Shown piece by piece: positions 27,088-34,889 of a stretch of 64,000 nt of DNA. The DNA is from JAOARY01 sp045345765 (lineage in GTDB: Bacteria > Bacillota > Clostridia > Peptostreptococcales > Peptostreptococcaceae). The notes beneath the pieces are model-generated. The model saw only the letters and a program-made list of their open reading frames with translations. It was not told the DNA's origin and did not search any database. Position numbers and translations under genes: made by a program. Position 1 is the stretch's first letter. Each line of letters begins with the position of its first letter. The DNA is taken from positions 3,038,001 through 3,102,000 of the forward strand of contig CP148265.1 in the NCBI GenBank assembly GCA_045345765.1, in the 5' to 3' direction.

Positions 27088-28554
27088 TTGGATATACTGG
27101 TTGCAATGTCTAATTCAAGGGATTTTGATCAAAATATATTTAAAAATAAAAATGAAAAAAAATATATTTTCAAATATACAAAAAGAGGATTTTATGAAGA
27201 GTTAAATAATCTTAAGTCAAAAAATAATAATTTAAAAATTATTATTTTTAAAAAATTAAATGATGAAGATGAGTTTAATTTATATGAATTGAAGGAATTG
27301 AAATCTACTAATAAAAATTCACAACTATTGATTATATTGGAAAATTCTTTGCAAAAAAATAAAGATTTCTTGCTGGAATTAACAGCATGCTATATTGATA
27401 ATATAATATTTTATAAAGATTTAAAAAATTTAAATTTAGATGAAAAATTTAAATTAAAACATTTAGAGCTTTTAAGAAAATTAAATTTACAAGATGAATT
27501 ACTAAATAGTACAGAATTAAAAGAAATTTATAGACAAATATTAACTTTGAAAAGTCAAAATGATTTGAATGATTATATAAAGGATTTATTATCCAAATAT
27601 GATAGTAAAACTTTAGAATATATAATTAAAAACGCTCCTAAAAAGATAGAAAAGACACTTAAAAATAATAAAAATATGCTTTTTTTATACCCAAAGGAGA
27701 ATATTTTTACATTAATGGCAGGAAAATTAATTAATTATAAAAATCAAACAAAAAATAAAAATGAAAAATTTATTACGCTTGTAGACAATCAAAGAATTTA
27801 TTTAGTCTTTAGTAATAATAGTTGTGGATCTACAGAAATTGCATCAAATTTTTCTAATGGATTAGCAGAAATTCATAAAAATAAAAAGATAGCCTTAGTC
27901 GATTTAGATTTTTTTGAATTTTCATGTGCATATAATTTTTTAAATAACAATAAAAATTATAAACCATTTATCAATATAGATTTTTCAAATAAAGATATTT
28001 TTAATACAAATTTTATGGATTCTAAGAGTATTCATTATTTTAAATCTAAAAATTTATGTTTTTATACAAACATTTTAGAAAATGAAGATCAAAAGAACTT
28101 AATTAAAGATTTATCGAAAGAAAAAATATTAGATAATATGAAAATTTTTATAAATATTTTATTATTTAATTTTGATTATATAATAATTGATTTTAATCTA
28201 AATATAGATTCTAAGTTGATGGAATATCTATTTAGTTTAAATACAACTAAGTTGTTAGTAGTCGATGAGAATTTAAAAAATTTATTTTCTTTAAGAAAAT
28301 ATCTAATTCGAAATAAAAATATTTTTAAATATTGTAAGTTGAATTTAATTATAAATAAATCTAAAGAATATTTAAAATTAAAGGATTTGAAAAATTTTCT
28401 TATTAAAGAATCCCTTATTAATATATCTGTATTTATAAAAATTCCTTATGAATGTAAGATTCATAAATATAAATTAGAAAATAAAACTGTTTATGATTTT
28501 TCTAATGATGATTTTAAAAAATCTATAAAAAATATTTATCATAAATCTGTTTAA
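27088..28554 (+). CDS. Divergent CpaE-like protein with degenerate P-loop
   Basis: The 488-residue protein starts at a TTG eight bases after AAGGGGG. Residues 1-125 resemble a receiver-like domain (strand-helix alternation, but no clear phospho-acceptor set). Residues 230-480 resemble a CpaE/MinD ATPase: YLVFSNNSCGSTEIASNF stands where the P-loop should be, followed by KIALVDLDFFEF and DYIIIDFNLN. The P-loop has no lysine, so ATP hydrolysis is doubtful. This is the architecture of CpaE itself, and the gene is divergent from the assembly operon. It may localise the machine rather than power it. Confidence 0.72.
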   Translation: MDILVAMSNSRDFDQNIFKNKNEKKYIFKYTKRGFYEELNNLKSKNNNLKIIIFKKLNDEDEFNLYELKELKSTNKNSQLLIILENSLQKNKDFLLELTACYIDNIIFYKDLKNLNLDEKFKLKHLELLRKLNLQDELLNSTELKEIYRQILTLKSQNDLNDYIKDLLSKYDSKTLEYIIKNAPKKIEKTLKNNKNMLFLYPKENIFTLMAGKLINYKNQTKNKNEKFITLVDNQRIYLVFSNNSCGSTEIASNFSNGLAEIHKNKKIALVDLDFFEFSCAYNFLNNNKNYKPFINIDFSNKDIFNTNFMDSKSIHYFKSKNLCFYTNILENEDQKNLIKDLSKEKILDNMKIFINILLFNFDYIIIDFNLNIDSKLMEYLFSLNTTKLLVVDENLKNLFSLRKYLIRNKNIFKYCKLNLIINKSKEYLKLKDLKNFLIKESLINISVFIKIPYECKIHKYKLENKTVYDFSNDDFKKSIKNIYHKSV

Positions 28555-28643
28555 AATCAAGATATAAGTTAGAATATCGTTTAGCTTTAATCTTGTTTAA
28601 TAATATTAGAACAAATAAATTAATGTATAAAGGGGAGATTGCT

Positions 28644-29066
28644 ATGAAATTAAGAGAAAAAGATTATATTGAAAATGAACTTATACTATTGAATATGTAC
28701 AGCAAAAGAGTTAATGTATTAAATCATTTTTTAAAAAGGTTGCTTTATTTTCATGGTGGGGAATTTGTTTATAAGATGATTTTAAAATGCGAAAACTGTG
28801 ATGAAATAATAGAGCAAATGAGTAAAAAAGATTTCCAAAACATGTACTTAAGAATTCAAATGCATAGGCTCAAAAAAAATCAAAAATTTAAAGTAAAAAT
28901 TAAAGAATTAAAAAAAGGAAGGGTATTTAAAGATACATATCGAGTATTAGAAAAACATCCACATTATATACTTTGTTATAATATCAATAAAAAAAGCAAA
29001 GAATGTATAAATCATAGTCTTGCATATAATGATCGTCCAGATATAAAAATAGAAATCACAATTTAA
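28644..29066 (+). CDS. Small basic protein of unknown function
   Basis: The likely start is the ATG at 28644 (MKLREKDYIENE), seven bases after AGGGGAG, giving 140 residues; an in-frame reading to 28593 has no ribosome site. The protein is basic with two Cys close together (KCENCDE) and a C-terminal HPHYILCYN segment. No family is recognised. It follows the CpaE-like gene on the same strand with about 90 bases between them and ends in a large nested hairpin terminator. Confidence 0.55.
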   Translation: MKLREKDYIENELILLNMYSKRVNVLNHFLKRLLYFHGGEFVYKMILKCENCDEIIEQMSKKDFQNMYLRIQMHRLKKNQKFKVKIKELKKGRVFKDTYRVLEKHPHYILCYNINKKSKECINHSLAYNDRPDIKIEITI

Positions 29067-29077
29067 AAATAGATAAT

Positions 29078-29171
29078 AAGAGCTATTAATAAAGAACAAT
29101 TATAATAAATTTAAACAAGATAAAACTTTATAATTTATCTTGTTTAAATTTCTTTTTAATTAATAGCTCTT
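29078..29171 (+). terminator. Nested double-hairpin terminator
   Basis: An inner 18-bp perfect stem (29107-29124 with 29134-29151) is followed by CTTTTT, and an outer pair of 13-base arms (AAGAGCTATTAAT at 29078-29090 with its complement at 29159-29171) encloses it. Confidence 0.85.
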
Positions 29172-29211
29172 TAAGTTTAAATATATTAAATATTGCAATA
29201 AAATAATTTTA

Positions 29212-29748
29212 TTATAATATTTTGTCTGTTCTGAAATTACTATTAAAAGTAGATAATAACCTTGCATAATATAATTCATAAGAGGTTTTTTCTACAAATT
29301 CATAAAAAATAGTATCCAATTCAATATCTAGCTCCTCATTTTCTAAATCATTATTATCAAATAAATCAATATTATTAAATTTCCAATCATTGTATAAATC
29401 TTCAGAAAGATTTCTATATGTAAGCCAAGCTTTATTTTGAGGAACATCTAAACTAGGTTTCCATTCATTAACATATACTTGTTCTAAAAATTTTTCTAAT
29501 CTAGAACTATAATTATTTGTACTATTTAAAAGTAATTTTTTTAAATAAACTATATCTTCATATGTCATTTTTCTAATATCCCCAGAGTAATCATAAGATA
29601 TCTTCCCACTATACGAATTAGCAAAAGGTTCTTCAACAATAAAACATACATAGGGTTCATTATCATTTATTGTTTTTATTATAAAATTAGAAATTATTAG
29701 ATTTATATCTTCTTTGTTTAAATATGTCCCATCTTTTAATATATACAT
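29212..29748 (-). CDS. Acidic hypothetical protein
   Basis: The 178-residue protein is acidic and aromatic-rich, with an Asp/Glu/Asn stretch near residues 125-140 (DLFDNNDLENEELDIELD). It has no signal peptide, membrane helix or known motif. The ATG follows GGGGTGGAG. It stands alone between two terminators. Small soluble acidic proteins of this kind can be immunity or regulatory proteins, but nothing here shows that. Confidence 0.55.
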   Translation of the reverse strand: MYILKDGTYLNKEDINLIISNFIIKTINDNEPYVCFIVEEPFANSYSGKISYDYSGDIRKMTYEDIVYLKKLLLNSTNNYSSRLEKFLEQVYVNEWKPSLDVPQNKAWLTYRNLSEDLYNDWKFNNIDLFDNNDLENEELDIELDTIFYEFVEKTSYELYYARLLSTFNSNFRTDKIL

Positions 29749-29855
29749 TGCAACTCCACCCCATAAAAATTATTAATATTTGAAAATAAAAAAACATTCG
29801 CTTTAATTTTATCATATTTTCAAAAAAATAACACTAAAAACTTTATATATATTTG

Positions 29856-29883
29856 TTGATAAATTATCTTCTTATAGTATAAT
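29856..29883 (+). promoter_or_regulatory. Orphan plus-strand promoter
   Basis: TTGATA, 16 bases, TATAAT on the plus strand, with no plus-strand gene downstream. The following 70 bases hold a small GGATT/AATCC hairpin and a T7 run near 29951-29957, so a short RNA antisense to the neighbouring gene's 3' region is conceivable. Confidence 0.35.
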
Positions 29884-29986
29884 TTGCTTAATTATATTTT
29901 AGGATTACGAAGAAATCCATATGGGTTATTTGTTGAACACTATATATTGCTTTTTTTATGAAAGTAGTTTTTTTATTATATGTAAA

Positions 29987-30008
29987 AGATGAGCATTAAA
30001 GCTCATCT
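29987..30008 (-). terminator. Hairpin at the end of the 256-aa gene
   Basis: AGATGAGC and GCTCATCT form a perfect 8-bp stem overlapping the stop codon at 29996; TTTACAT follows on the minus strand, so termination may be weak. Confidence 0.6.
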
Positions 30009-30766
30009 ATGAAAGTATATAAATCACTTACTTCTTTGTTCCTTATTAAACTTTCTATTATTTCTTTTTTCTCGCCTATTATTTTATTAGGCATAGTTTT
30101 GATGAATCTTCGAAGCTGTAAAAGAGCTAACAGATCGGAAGCTTCAACAATTTCAAAAATATTAGAAATTTTACTATTCTTTTCTAAAATATTATCTATT
30201 AACATGACATTTTTAAAAAATGAAAAGTCATCTGAATAGTATATTTTAAGAAAATCAAAAAACAGTTTTTTCTTTATATTTTTCAAATTACTTTTATACG
30301 AAACTAACCATTCTATCCATGATTCTATAACAGAAAAATATCTTAATTTTTCTTCTGCTGGATATTTTTTTAATTGTTTTTGTATTTCACCCATATAATC
30401 ATTTGAATTTAAAATATCCTTAATAGAATATAATTCCTCTGGATCACAACCACTATCATCAGCTACAATAAACTCCTGCCCAGATAATACTTCCATATAT
30501 TCAAGTACGTATCTAGTAGAAAGAGGATGTGTTGTATCATCAACAAAAACTAAACAATCAATCATACCTACAAAAGGCATCATTTCAATCAATTCATTTC
30601 GTGTAGAATTTTTTCTGATATTCAAAATCATAGTATTTTTCATACCATTTTCATTTACACAAAATTGTCTTTTTGATGGGACATCTGTACAAAAATCAAA
30701 ATTTCTAATCTCCTTTAAATTTTTTCTTAAAGCAATAAAATTCTTTGTTTCTCTAATATTTTTCAT
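29996..30766 (-). CDS. Hypothetical cytoplasmic protein
   Basis: The likely start is the ATG at 30764-30766 (MKNIRETKNF), seven bases after AAGGGGAG, giving 256 residues; an in-frame extension upstream runs through a terminator hairpin and is not coding. The N-terminal half (LRKNLKEIRNFDF, MIDCLVFVDDTTHPLST) has alternating strands and helices; the C-terminal half is helical. No motif is recognised. It is preceded by a hairpin-U-tract leader that also occurs 400 bases upstream before a decayed reading frame, hinting at a former tandem paralogue. Confidence 0.6.
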   Translation of the reverse strand: MKNIRETKNFIALRKNLKEIRNFDFCTDVPSKRQFCVNENGMKNTMILNIRKNSTRNELIEMMPFVGMIDCLVFVDDTTHPLSTRYVLEYMEVLSGQEFIVADDSGCDPEELYSIKDILNSNDYMGEIQKQLKKYPAEEKLRYFSVIESWIEWLVSYKSNLKNIKKKLFFDFLKIYYSDDFSFFKNVMLIDNILEKNSKISNIFEIVEASDLLALLQLRRFIKTMPNKIIGEKKEIIESLIRNKEVSDLYTFIDEL

Positions 30767-30800
30767 TTTAAAACTCCCCTTCTTGTTATTTTTAGATATA

Positions 30801-30835
30801 TAAAAAACCAATTCCTTTAATAGAAATTGGCTTTT
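30801..30835 (-). terminator. Terminator/attenuator directly upstream of the 256-aa gene
   Basis: GCCAATT pairs with AATTGGT on the minus strand and is followed by TTTTTTAT, then within 35 bases by the ribosome site of the gene starting at 30766. Confidence 0.7.
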
Positions 30836-30907
30836 AGACATAGTTAATATATTTACTTTAATTTTTATTAATTTATAATTACAAATTGGTAATCATATGT
30901 TTTGGTT

Positions 30908-30950
30908 AAGAAAAAGCTTTAATAAACTAATTTTTAATTTATTAAAGCCT
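30908..30950 (-). terminator. Minus-strand terminator
   Basis: GCTTTAATAAA and TTTATTAAAGC form 11-bp perfect arms; TTTTTCTT follows on the minus strand. No intact gene precedes it, so it may be the terminator of a decayed gene. Confidence 0.75.
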
Positions 30951-31200
30951 TTTCTATTACAAAAATAAAACTGTTCCAAATATAGTATTTTTAGTTGATA
31001 ACCCAGGATAAAAATCAGAAAATAAACTTCTATAAAGTCAATAGAAATTTTTACAAAATTAGGGGTTTTGTTTTTTCTGAAAAATGGTTAACACGACAAT
31101 TTGATTTATTTGGAAAAATCAAAAAGTACTGTATTCCTATTTTTATCAAAGGCATCACTATATATAGATAACACCTCCTTTTACAATTATTTTTAGACAT

Positions 31201-31234
31201 AAAAAACCAACCTCTAAAAAAAGAGATTGGTTTT
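31201..31234 (-). terminator. Minus-strand terminator with leader like that at 30801
   Basis: AAACCAATCTCT pairs with AGAGGTTGGTTT (one mismatch) and continues into T-rich sequence. The following bases (TTATGTCTAAAAATAA on the minus strand) closely match those after the 30801 hairpin. Confidence 0.72.
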
Positions 31235-31441
31235 ACACGCGTTTTAATAATTAGCTTTAAATTTTATTTAGTTTTATTTTTGTTTGATTTAAGTATAAAT
31301 AATAAAATGTAAAATGTCAACATATTATTTTATTTTTTTCAAAAAAAGAATAAAAATAAAATTAATTTAATTTTATCATTATTTATTTTTTTATTCCTAT
31401 TATGTTATACTATATGTAATTGATAAAAAAGGAGTGATTGT

Positions 31442-32152
31442 ATGGGGGGATGGCATATTGCTCATCGTTCAACAAATAATGATGATTTAATAGGAATTGT
31501 ATCACATATAAAATTACCTGATAGATGTGATTGTCAAAATGATGACTATGGAAAATATAATGGTGTTTTTTTAGAATTTATACATGGTTTTTATAAATCA
31601 TGTTATGGAATTGATATAGGTATTGTTTATAGAAATGAAAAATTTCAAATTTTTTATCATGCATTGAATGGTACTTGTGAGTATTCTGACCCAACACCAT
31701 CTAATCCACCAGTTATACTAAATGTAAATAAGGGGGATTTAATAATATTAAGAAGTTATATAAATAGAAATGGACAGTCTTTGGTTTCTGAAGTTATTAA
31801 AGATGAAAAAATGATAGGCAAGTATGAAACTTATTTTACAAAACAAGCTTCAAAAGCATATATAAAAGGAGCTAGATTAAATAGAGAAATTGTTATGGCG
31901 GCAAATAGAAAGAATTACATACCAACAAATGCATTTTTTAGTGACACTAAAATGTTTAATACTATGCTTACAAATAGATATTATGAACATATTAAGCTTT
32001 CAAAATCAAATAGTGAGCTTAAATGTTTTTCAGATGAAAATAATATTGATTCATCAAAATATGGAATTATAGTAACGCAAGAAGATGGATATATTAACGA
32101 TATAGGTTCTTGTGACTTTAGATGCTCAAAAAATTTAAGTGGAGTAGTTTAA
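31442..32152 (+). CDS. Hypothetical protein, possible beta-sandwich
   Basis: The 236-residue protein starts at an ATG eight bases after AAAGGAG and opens with MGGWHIAHRST. It has no signal peptide or membrane helix. The first 160 residues alternate polar strands (VFLEFIHGFYKS, IGIVYRNEKFQIFYHAL, DLIILRSYIN), suggesting a beta-sandwich or lectin-like fold; seven Cys are scattered along the chain. No family is recognised. It is followed at short distance by a tiny hydrophobic peptide frame and a two-helix membrane protein on the same strand, a layout seen in some small effector/membrane-partner sets, but that is only a guess. Confidence 0.6.
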   Translation: MGGWHIAHRSTNNDDLIGIVSHIKLPDRCDCQNDDYGKYNGVFLEFIHGFYKSCYGIDIGIVYRNEKFQIFYHALNGTCEYSDPTPSNPPVILNVNKGDLIILRSYINRNGQSLVSEVIKDEKMIGKYETYFTKQASKAYIKGARLNREIVMAANRKNYIPTNAFFSDTKMFNTMLTNRYYEHIKLSKSNSELKCFSDENNIDSSKYGIIVTQEDGYINDIGSCDFRCSKNLSGVV

Positions 32153-32193
32153 TTGCTAAATTATAAATTACACTAAAAAAGGAGTTGTTATTT

Positions 32194-32262
32194 TTGAAAT
32201 TAGTAAGCTTACTATTATCATCTATTCTGATTATGAATACAATTGTATTAAAAGAGCTGTAA
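32194..32262 (+). CDS. Possible 22-residue hydrophobic peptide
   Basis: A TTG follows AAAAAAGGAG with good spacing and opens a frame of 22 codons (MKLVSLLLSSILIMNTIVLK...) ending at TAA, two bases before the ATG of the next gene. The ribosome site has no other obvious use, so this may be a coupled leader peptide for the small membrane protein. A very short frame like this can also occur by chance. Confidence 0.35.
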   Translation: MKLVSLLLSSILIMNTIVLKEL

Positions 32263-32264
32263 AA

Positions 32265-32525
32265 ATGAATAAAAAATGGAGTTTTATAAGACATATAATT
32301 TTTAGTATTGTTTTGATTATTACATATGTAATATATGATACTATTAAGCATGTAATTAAAATTCAAAATTCTATTGGTGAAATCTCTGGACCTGTAGCAT
32401 TTTTTAGTGCTACAAATAGTTCATATTTTTACTTAATATTCTTTAATAAATATTTTTTAGCATTAATTCTAGCAATTTTTATGTACAAACCAACAAAATA
32501 TATTATAAAAAAATTTAATACCTAA
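32265..32525 (+). CDS. Small two-helix membrane protein
   Basis: The 86-residue protein has two hydrophobic helices (about residues 8-25 and 51-70) and basic ends (MNKKWSF and KPTKYIIKKFNT). The family is unknown. It has no ribosome site of its own directly upstream; translation may be coupled to the 22-residue frame that ends two bases earlier. It is the last gene of a plus-strand group that ends in a shared bidirectional terminator opposite the cytolysin gene. Confidence 0.5.
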   Translation: MNKKWSFIRHIIFSIVLIITYVIYDTIKHVIKIQNSIGEISGPVAFFSATNSSYFYLIFFNKYFLALILAIFMYKPTKYIIKKFNT

Positions 32526-32566
32526 TACAAAGTAGATATTAAATTTAAATTAATAATATTAAAAAT

Positions 32567-32602
32567 AAAAAAAAGATGCCCAATATTAAGCATCTTTTTT
32601 TC
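32567..32602. terminator. Bidirectional terminator
   Basis: AAAAAAAGATGC and GCATCTTTTTTT flank a short loop and end in A/T runs on both sides. It serves the plus-strand membrane gene and the minus-strand cytolysin gene. Confidence 0.88.
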
Positions 32603-32610
32603 TTATTTAT

Positions 32611-34308
32611 TTAATTTTCAAACTCTACACTTGAAGATGGATATAATGTTGTTCCACCTATATAAACATTTATTTCTTTAGCTAGTGGTACATCATACTC
32701 ATCTATTACTGTTCTCCACCATTCCCAAGCAAGACCAGTACATTCTCTAGCATATATTCTTATATTTCTTGAGTTCGCTGGTAAAGATATAACTGTTGAA
32801 AAATGTGCAGTTCTATCATCATAATTTCCATCCCAAGATCTATGTTCTACTATTTCATTTCCATTTTCATCATACGTAAACTCATCCCAGTTAACTGCAA
32901 ATTGAGCAACATATGCACCGTAGTGGTCTAAATTAATTTTACCACTTGTATATTCTTTATAAGTTGTTTCAACATAGTCAGTTCTATTATTAATAGCAGC
33001 TATAGAATTATCCTTTAAGAATACACTTGTATAAGATATTGGATATGCAGGATTAGTAGCACTAAATGCTGCATTTTCTTTTATAACTTCTCTTATTTCA
33101 TCAAAGTCTTTAGTTATTATTTTATTATGCTCATAAGCATCTCCACCTAAAACAACCGCGGTGAAAGTACTTTGATCTAAAACATCTTTGTATTCAGCTT
33201 TTGCTTCAATATCGCCATCTTTTAATACAGCTTTAAAAGCCGCTTTTATATCTTTACTATTTGATTCTGTTTCTAATTTTACAAATATTGTTCTACCATA
33301 AGCAACATTAGAAACCATCAATGGAGGTGAACTATCACTTACACCTTTTCTTTGTAAATCTTTAAAACTAACATCATCACCAAACACATCCGCTGGATTA
33401 TTTGGAAGCTGAGAACTTACTGTGTAGAATATTTGCTTGTAACTAGCAATCATAACTTTCTTTTCTCCACTAGCAACAGCATCAAAATCTATTCCTAAAG
33501 AATTTTCTAATACTTTATAATTTACATTTAAAGCAGTAGCAATTTGAGATTTACTATAAACCATAGATTCAGAATATTGAGTTCTTGCTGGAACTGTATA
33601 AGTATCTGAATACTCACTATGCCATTTTGATACTAAATCATCAATAGCTCCTGAGACATTACCATAATTAACTTCATCTACAGTAACAGTATTTTCTTTT
33701 CTCATTCCTGGTAAATCTATACTTATATTCATTGGTTTTCTATCACACATAAGCACATCTGGCATATTCTCTACAAAAGATTGATTAGCCAATTGTAAAG
33801 CTCCAGGATAAGTTCTATCAGTAACTGAATCAATTATTGATATATCTACTGGAGATGTTGATAACGATTTCTTTTGTTTTTCAACAACTATGAATTTACC
33901 TGGTTCTTCCAAACCTTCTTTTGGTGTAAAGCTATCTATACTTTCTCCTTGAGTAGCTAATATTTCTCTTTTATCATAATCAAGACCATATATACCATCA
34001 TTTATTTCATCTTCAAATGATATTTCTTGACTTGAGAAAGATCTATCAACTCTTTCTAAATCTTCATTAATTTCTTCATTTGAATTTGAATTGTTATCTA
34101 TTTCTTTAATAATTTCACTTTCTTTTGACTCTTCTGATAATTCATCATCTTCTAAGTCCTCGTTACTTATCTCTTTAATTTCTTCATTAGTATCAACTGT
34201 TTCTTCTGCTATAGTTACTGCATCAGCAAAACTTGACATTGGTTGACCTAATAAGCACATAATACCTAAAGCACTTAACATAAATTTCATCTTTTTAAAA
34301 GCAAACAT
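32611..34308 (-). CDS. Cholesterol-dependent (thiol-activated) cytolysin
   Basis: The 565-residue protein is a pore-forming toxin of the CDC family. A signal peptide (residues 1-28, ending SSFADA) is followed by an acidic, Glu/Ser/Asn-rich extension to about residue 100 that most CDCs lack. The core begins with LDYDKREIL (about 109-117), as in family members. The tryptophan-rich undecapeptide ECTGLAWEWWR is fully canonical (522-532), including its Cys, and the cholesterol-recognition Thr-Leu pair is present (Thr554-Leu555 in GGTTLYP). An active, cholesterol-binding secreted cytolysin is therefore expected. It is monocistronic apart from an upstream 30-codon frame. Its own ribosome site is weak (ACGGAAA). 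Confidence 0.97.
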   Translation of the reverse strand: MFAFKKMKFMLSALGIMCLLGQPMSSFADAVTIAEETVDTNEEIKEISNEDLEDDELSEESKESEIIKEIDNNSNSNEEINEDLERVDRSFSSQEISFEDEINDGIYGLDYDKREILATQGESIDSFTPKEGLEEPGKFIVVEKQKKSLSTSPVDISIIDSVTDRTYPGALQLANQSFVENMPDVLMCDRKPMNISIDLPGMRKENTVTVDEVNYGNVSGAIDDLVSKWHSEYSDTYTVPARTQYSESMVYSKSQIATALNVNYKVLENSLGIDFDAVASGEKKVMIASYKQIFYTVSSQLPNNPADVFGDDVSFKDLQRKGVSDSSPPLMVSNVAYGRTIFVKLETESNSKDIKAAFKAVLKDGDIEAKAEYKDVLDQSTFTAVVLGGDAYEHNKIITKDFDEIREVIKENAAFSATNPAYPISYTSVFLKDNSIAAINNRTDYVETTYKEYTSGKINLDHYGAYVAQFAVNWDEFTYDENGNEIVEHRSWDGNYDDRTAHFSTVISLPANSRNIRIYARECTGLAWEWWRTVIDEYDVPLAKEINVYIGGTTLYPSSSVEFEN

Positions 34309-34309
34309 A

Positions 34310-34402
34310 TTATTTTCCGTCGCATGGAATATAGACTAGAATATCAGATTTTCGAAAATACTGAAAATTATATTTTTTGTTTATATTTTGATATTCTGTC
34401 AA
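34310..34402 (-). CDS. 30-codon upstream ORF coupled to the cytolysin
   Basis: On the minus strand a TTG follows AAGGAGAG (six-base spacing from GGAG) and opens a frame of 30 codons beginning MTEYQNINKKYNF and ending IPCDGK. Its TAA stop is separated from the toxin ATG by one base. The strong ribosome site here contrasts with the poor one of the toxin, so translation of the toxin may depend on this frame. The peptide is aromatic (4 Tyr, 2 Phe) and has no signal sequence. It also spans the large leader hairpin. Confidence 0.45.
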   Translation of the reverse strand: MTEYQNINKKYNFQYFRKSDILVYIPCDGK

Positions 34403-34407
34403 GCGAC
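34319..34407 (-). promoter_or_regulatory. Structured 5' leader of the cytolysin mRNA
   Basis: AGAATATCA and TGATATTCT (34389-34397 with 34338-34346) form a perfect 9-bp stem, enclosed by a GTCGC/GCGAC pair (34403-34407 with 34319-34323). Further upstream in the leader lie GTTATTA/TAATAAC and GAAAG/CTTTC hairpins. With the promoter at 34534-34562 the leader is about 219 nucleotides long. Confidence 0.55.
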
Positions 34408-34533
34408 TCTCCTTCCCTTTTTAGTTTTTTTGTTATTAAATTTAGTTAATAACGACTATTCCTCTAGATATATTATTCCCAAAAAGAAAGCTTCTATTCC
34501 TTAAATGTAAAAAATTAAAACTTTCTTTCCTAT

Positions 34534-34562
34534 AATTTATCACACCCAAGAAAATTTATCAA
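34534..34562 (-). promoter_or_regulatory. Promoter of the cytolysin transcript
   Basis: On the minus strand TTGATA (34557-34562), 17 bases, then TAAATT (34534-34539). Transcription would start near 34527. Confidence 0.5.
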
Positions 34563-34833
34563 TATTTTTTCGAAAAATAGTACCTTTAGTTCATTATGGT
34601 AAAATATAATATTAAATTACATTTTTAATCACGTTTTTATTTGTTGTTTTATGTCGAATTTTATTTTTTATAAATTTGTAAAGATTATAATTTAACATTC
34701 ATTGCAAGTGATTTAATTATAAATTATGTAGAAAATAAATCTAATACTATCAATGTTCAAAAACCAAAGATAAATTATCCATTACATAAAAACTTATTAA
34801 GTAATATAGATTAGATAAGGTTGGAAATGAAAT
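34563..34833. other. Gene-free AT-rich stretch
   Basis: No gene is supported. A plus-strand frame of about 46 codons without a start (34674-34814, ending in LLSNID and TAG) could be the tail of a lost gene, but nothing identifies it. Confidence 0.3.
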
Positions 34834-34844
34834 AAGTCTAAAAA

Positions 34845-34882
34845 ATCAAAAAGGGATTGAATTATTTAGATAATTCAATCCC
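34845..34882 (-). terminator. Terminator of the transporter/MATE operon
   Basis: GGGATTGAATTA and TAATTCAATCCC form a perfect 12-bp stem with a 6-base loop, followed on the minus strand by TTTTTGATTTTTT, just after the MATE gene. Confidence 0.93.
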
Positions 34883-34889
34883 AAATATA

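Larger units (their letters stand above)
30842..31441. other. 600-base gene-poor stretch with stacked minus-strand terminators
   Basis: It holds no intact gene. Two minus-strand terminators (30908-30950 and 31201-31234) lie in it. Between them, on the minus strand, AAAAGGAGGTG and a frame of about 22 codons (including YSDAFDKNRNTVLFDFSK) end in stops; this looks like the remnant of a gene. On the plus strand an extended -10 (TGTTATACT, ending 31411) precedes the gene at 31442. Confidence 0.5.

Noticed and set aside
30767..30841. Longer N-terminus for the 256-residue protein
   Set aside because: The extension runs through a terminator hairpin with U-tract; the ATG at 30766 follows AAGGGGAG.
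34373..34407. TTGACA at 34397-34402 (minus strand) as the cytolysin promoter -35
   Set aside because: The nearest TATAAT is 24 bases away, far from 17; the TTGATA-17-TAAATT at 34534-34562 fits better.
34674..34814. Plus-strand frame of about 46 codons as a gene
   Set aside because: It has no start codon with a ribosome site and no recognisable motif; at most a remnant.
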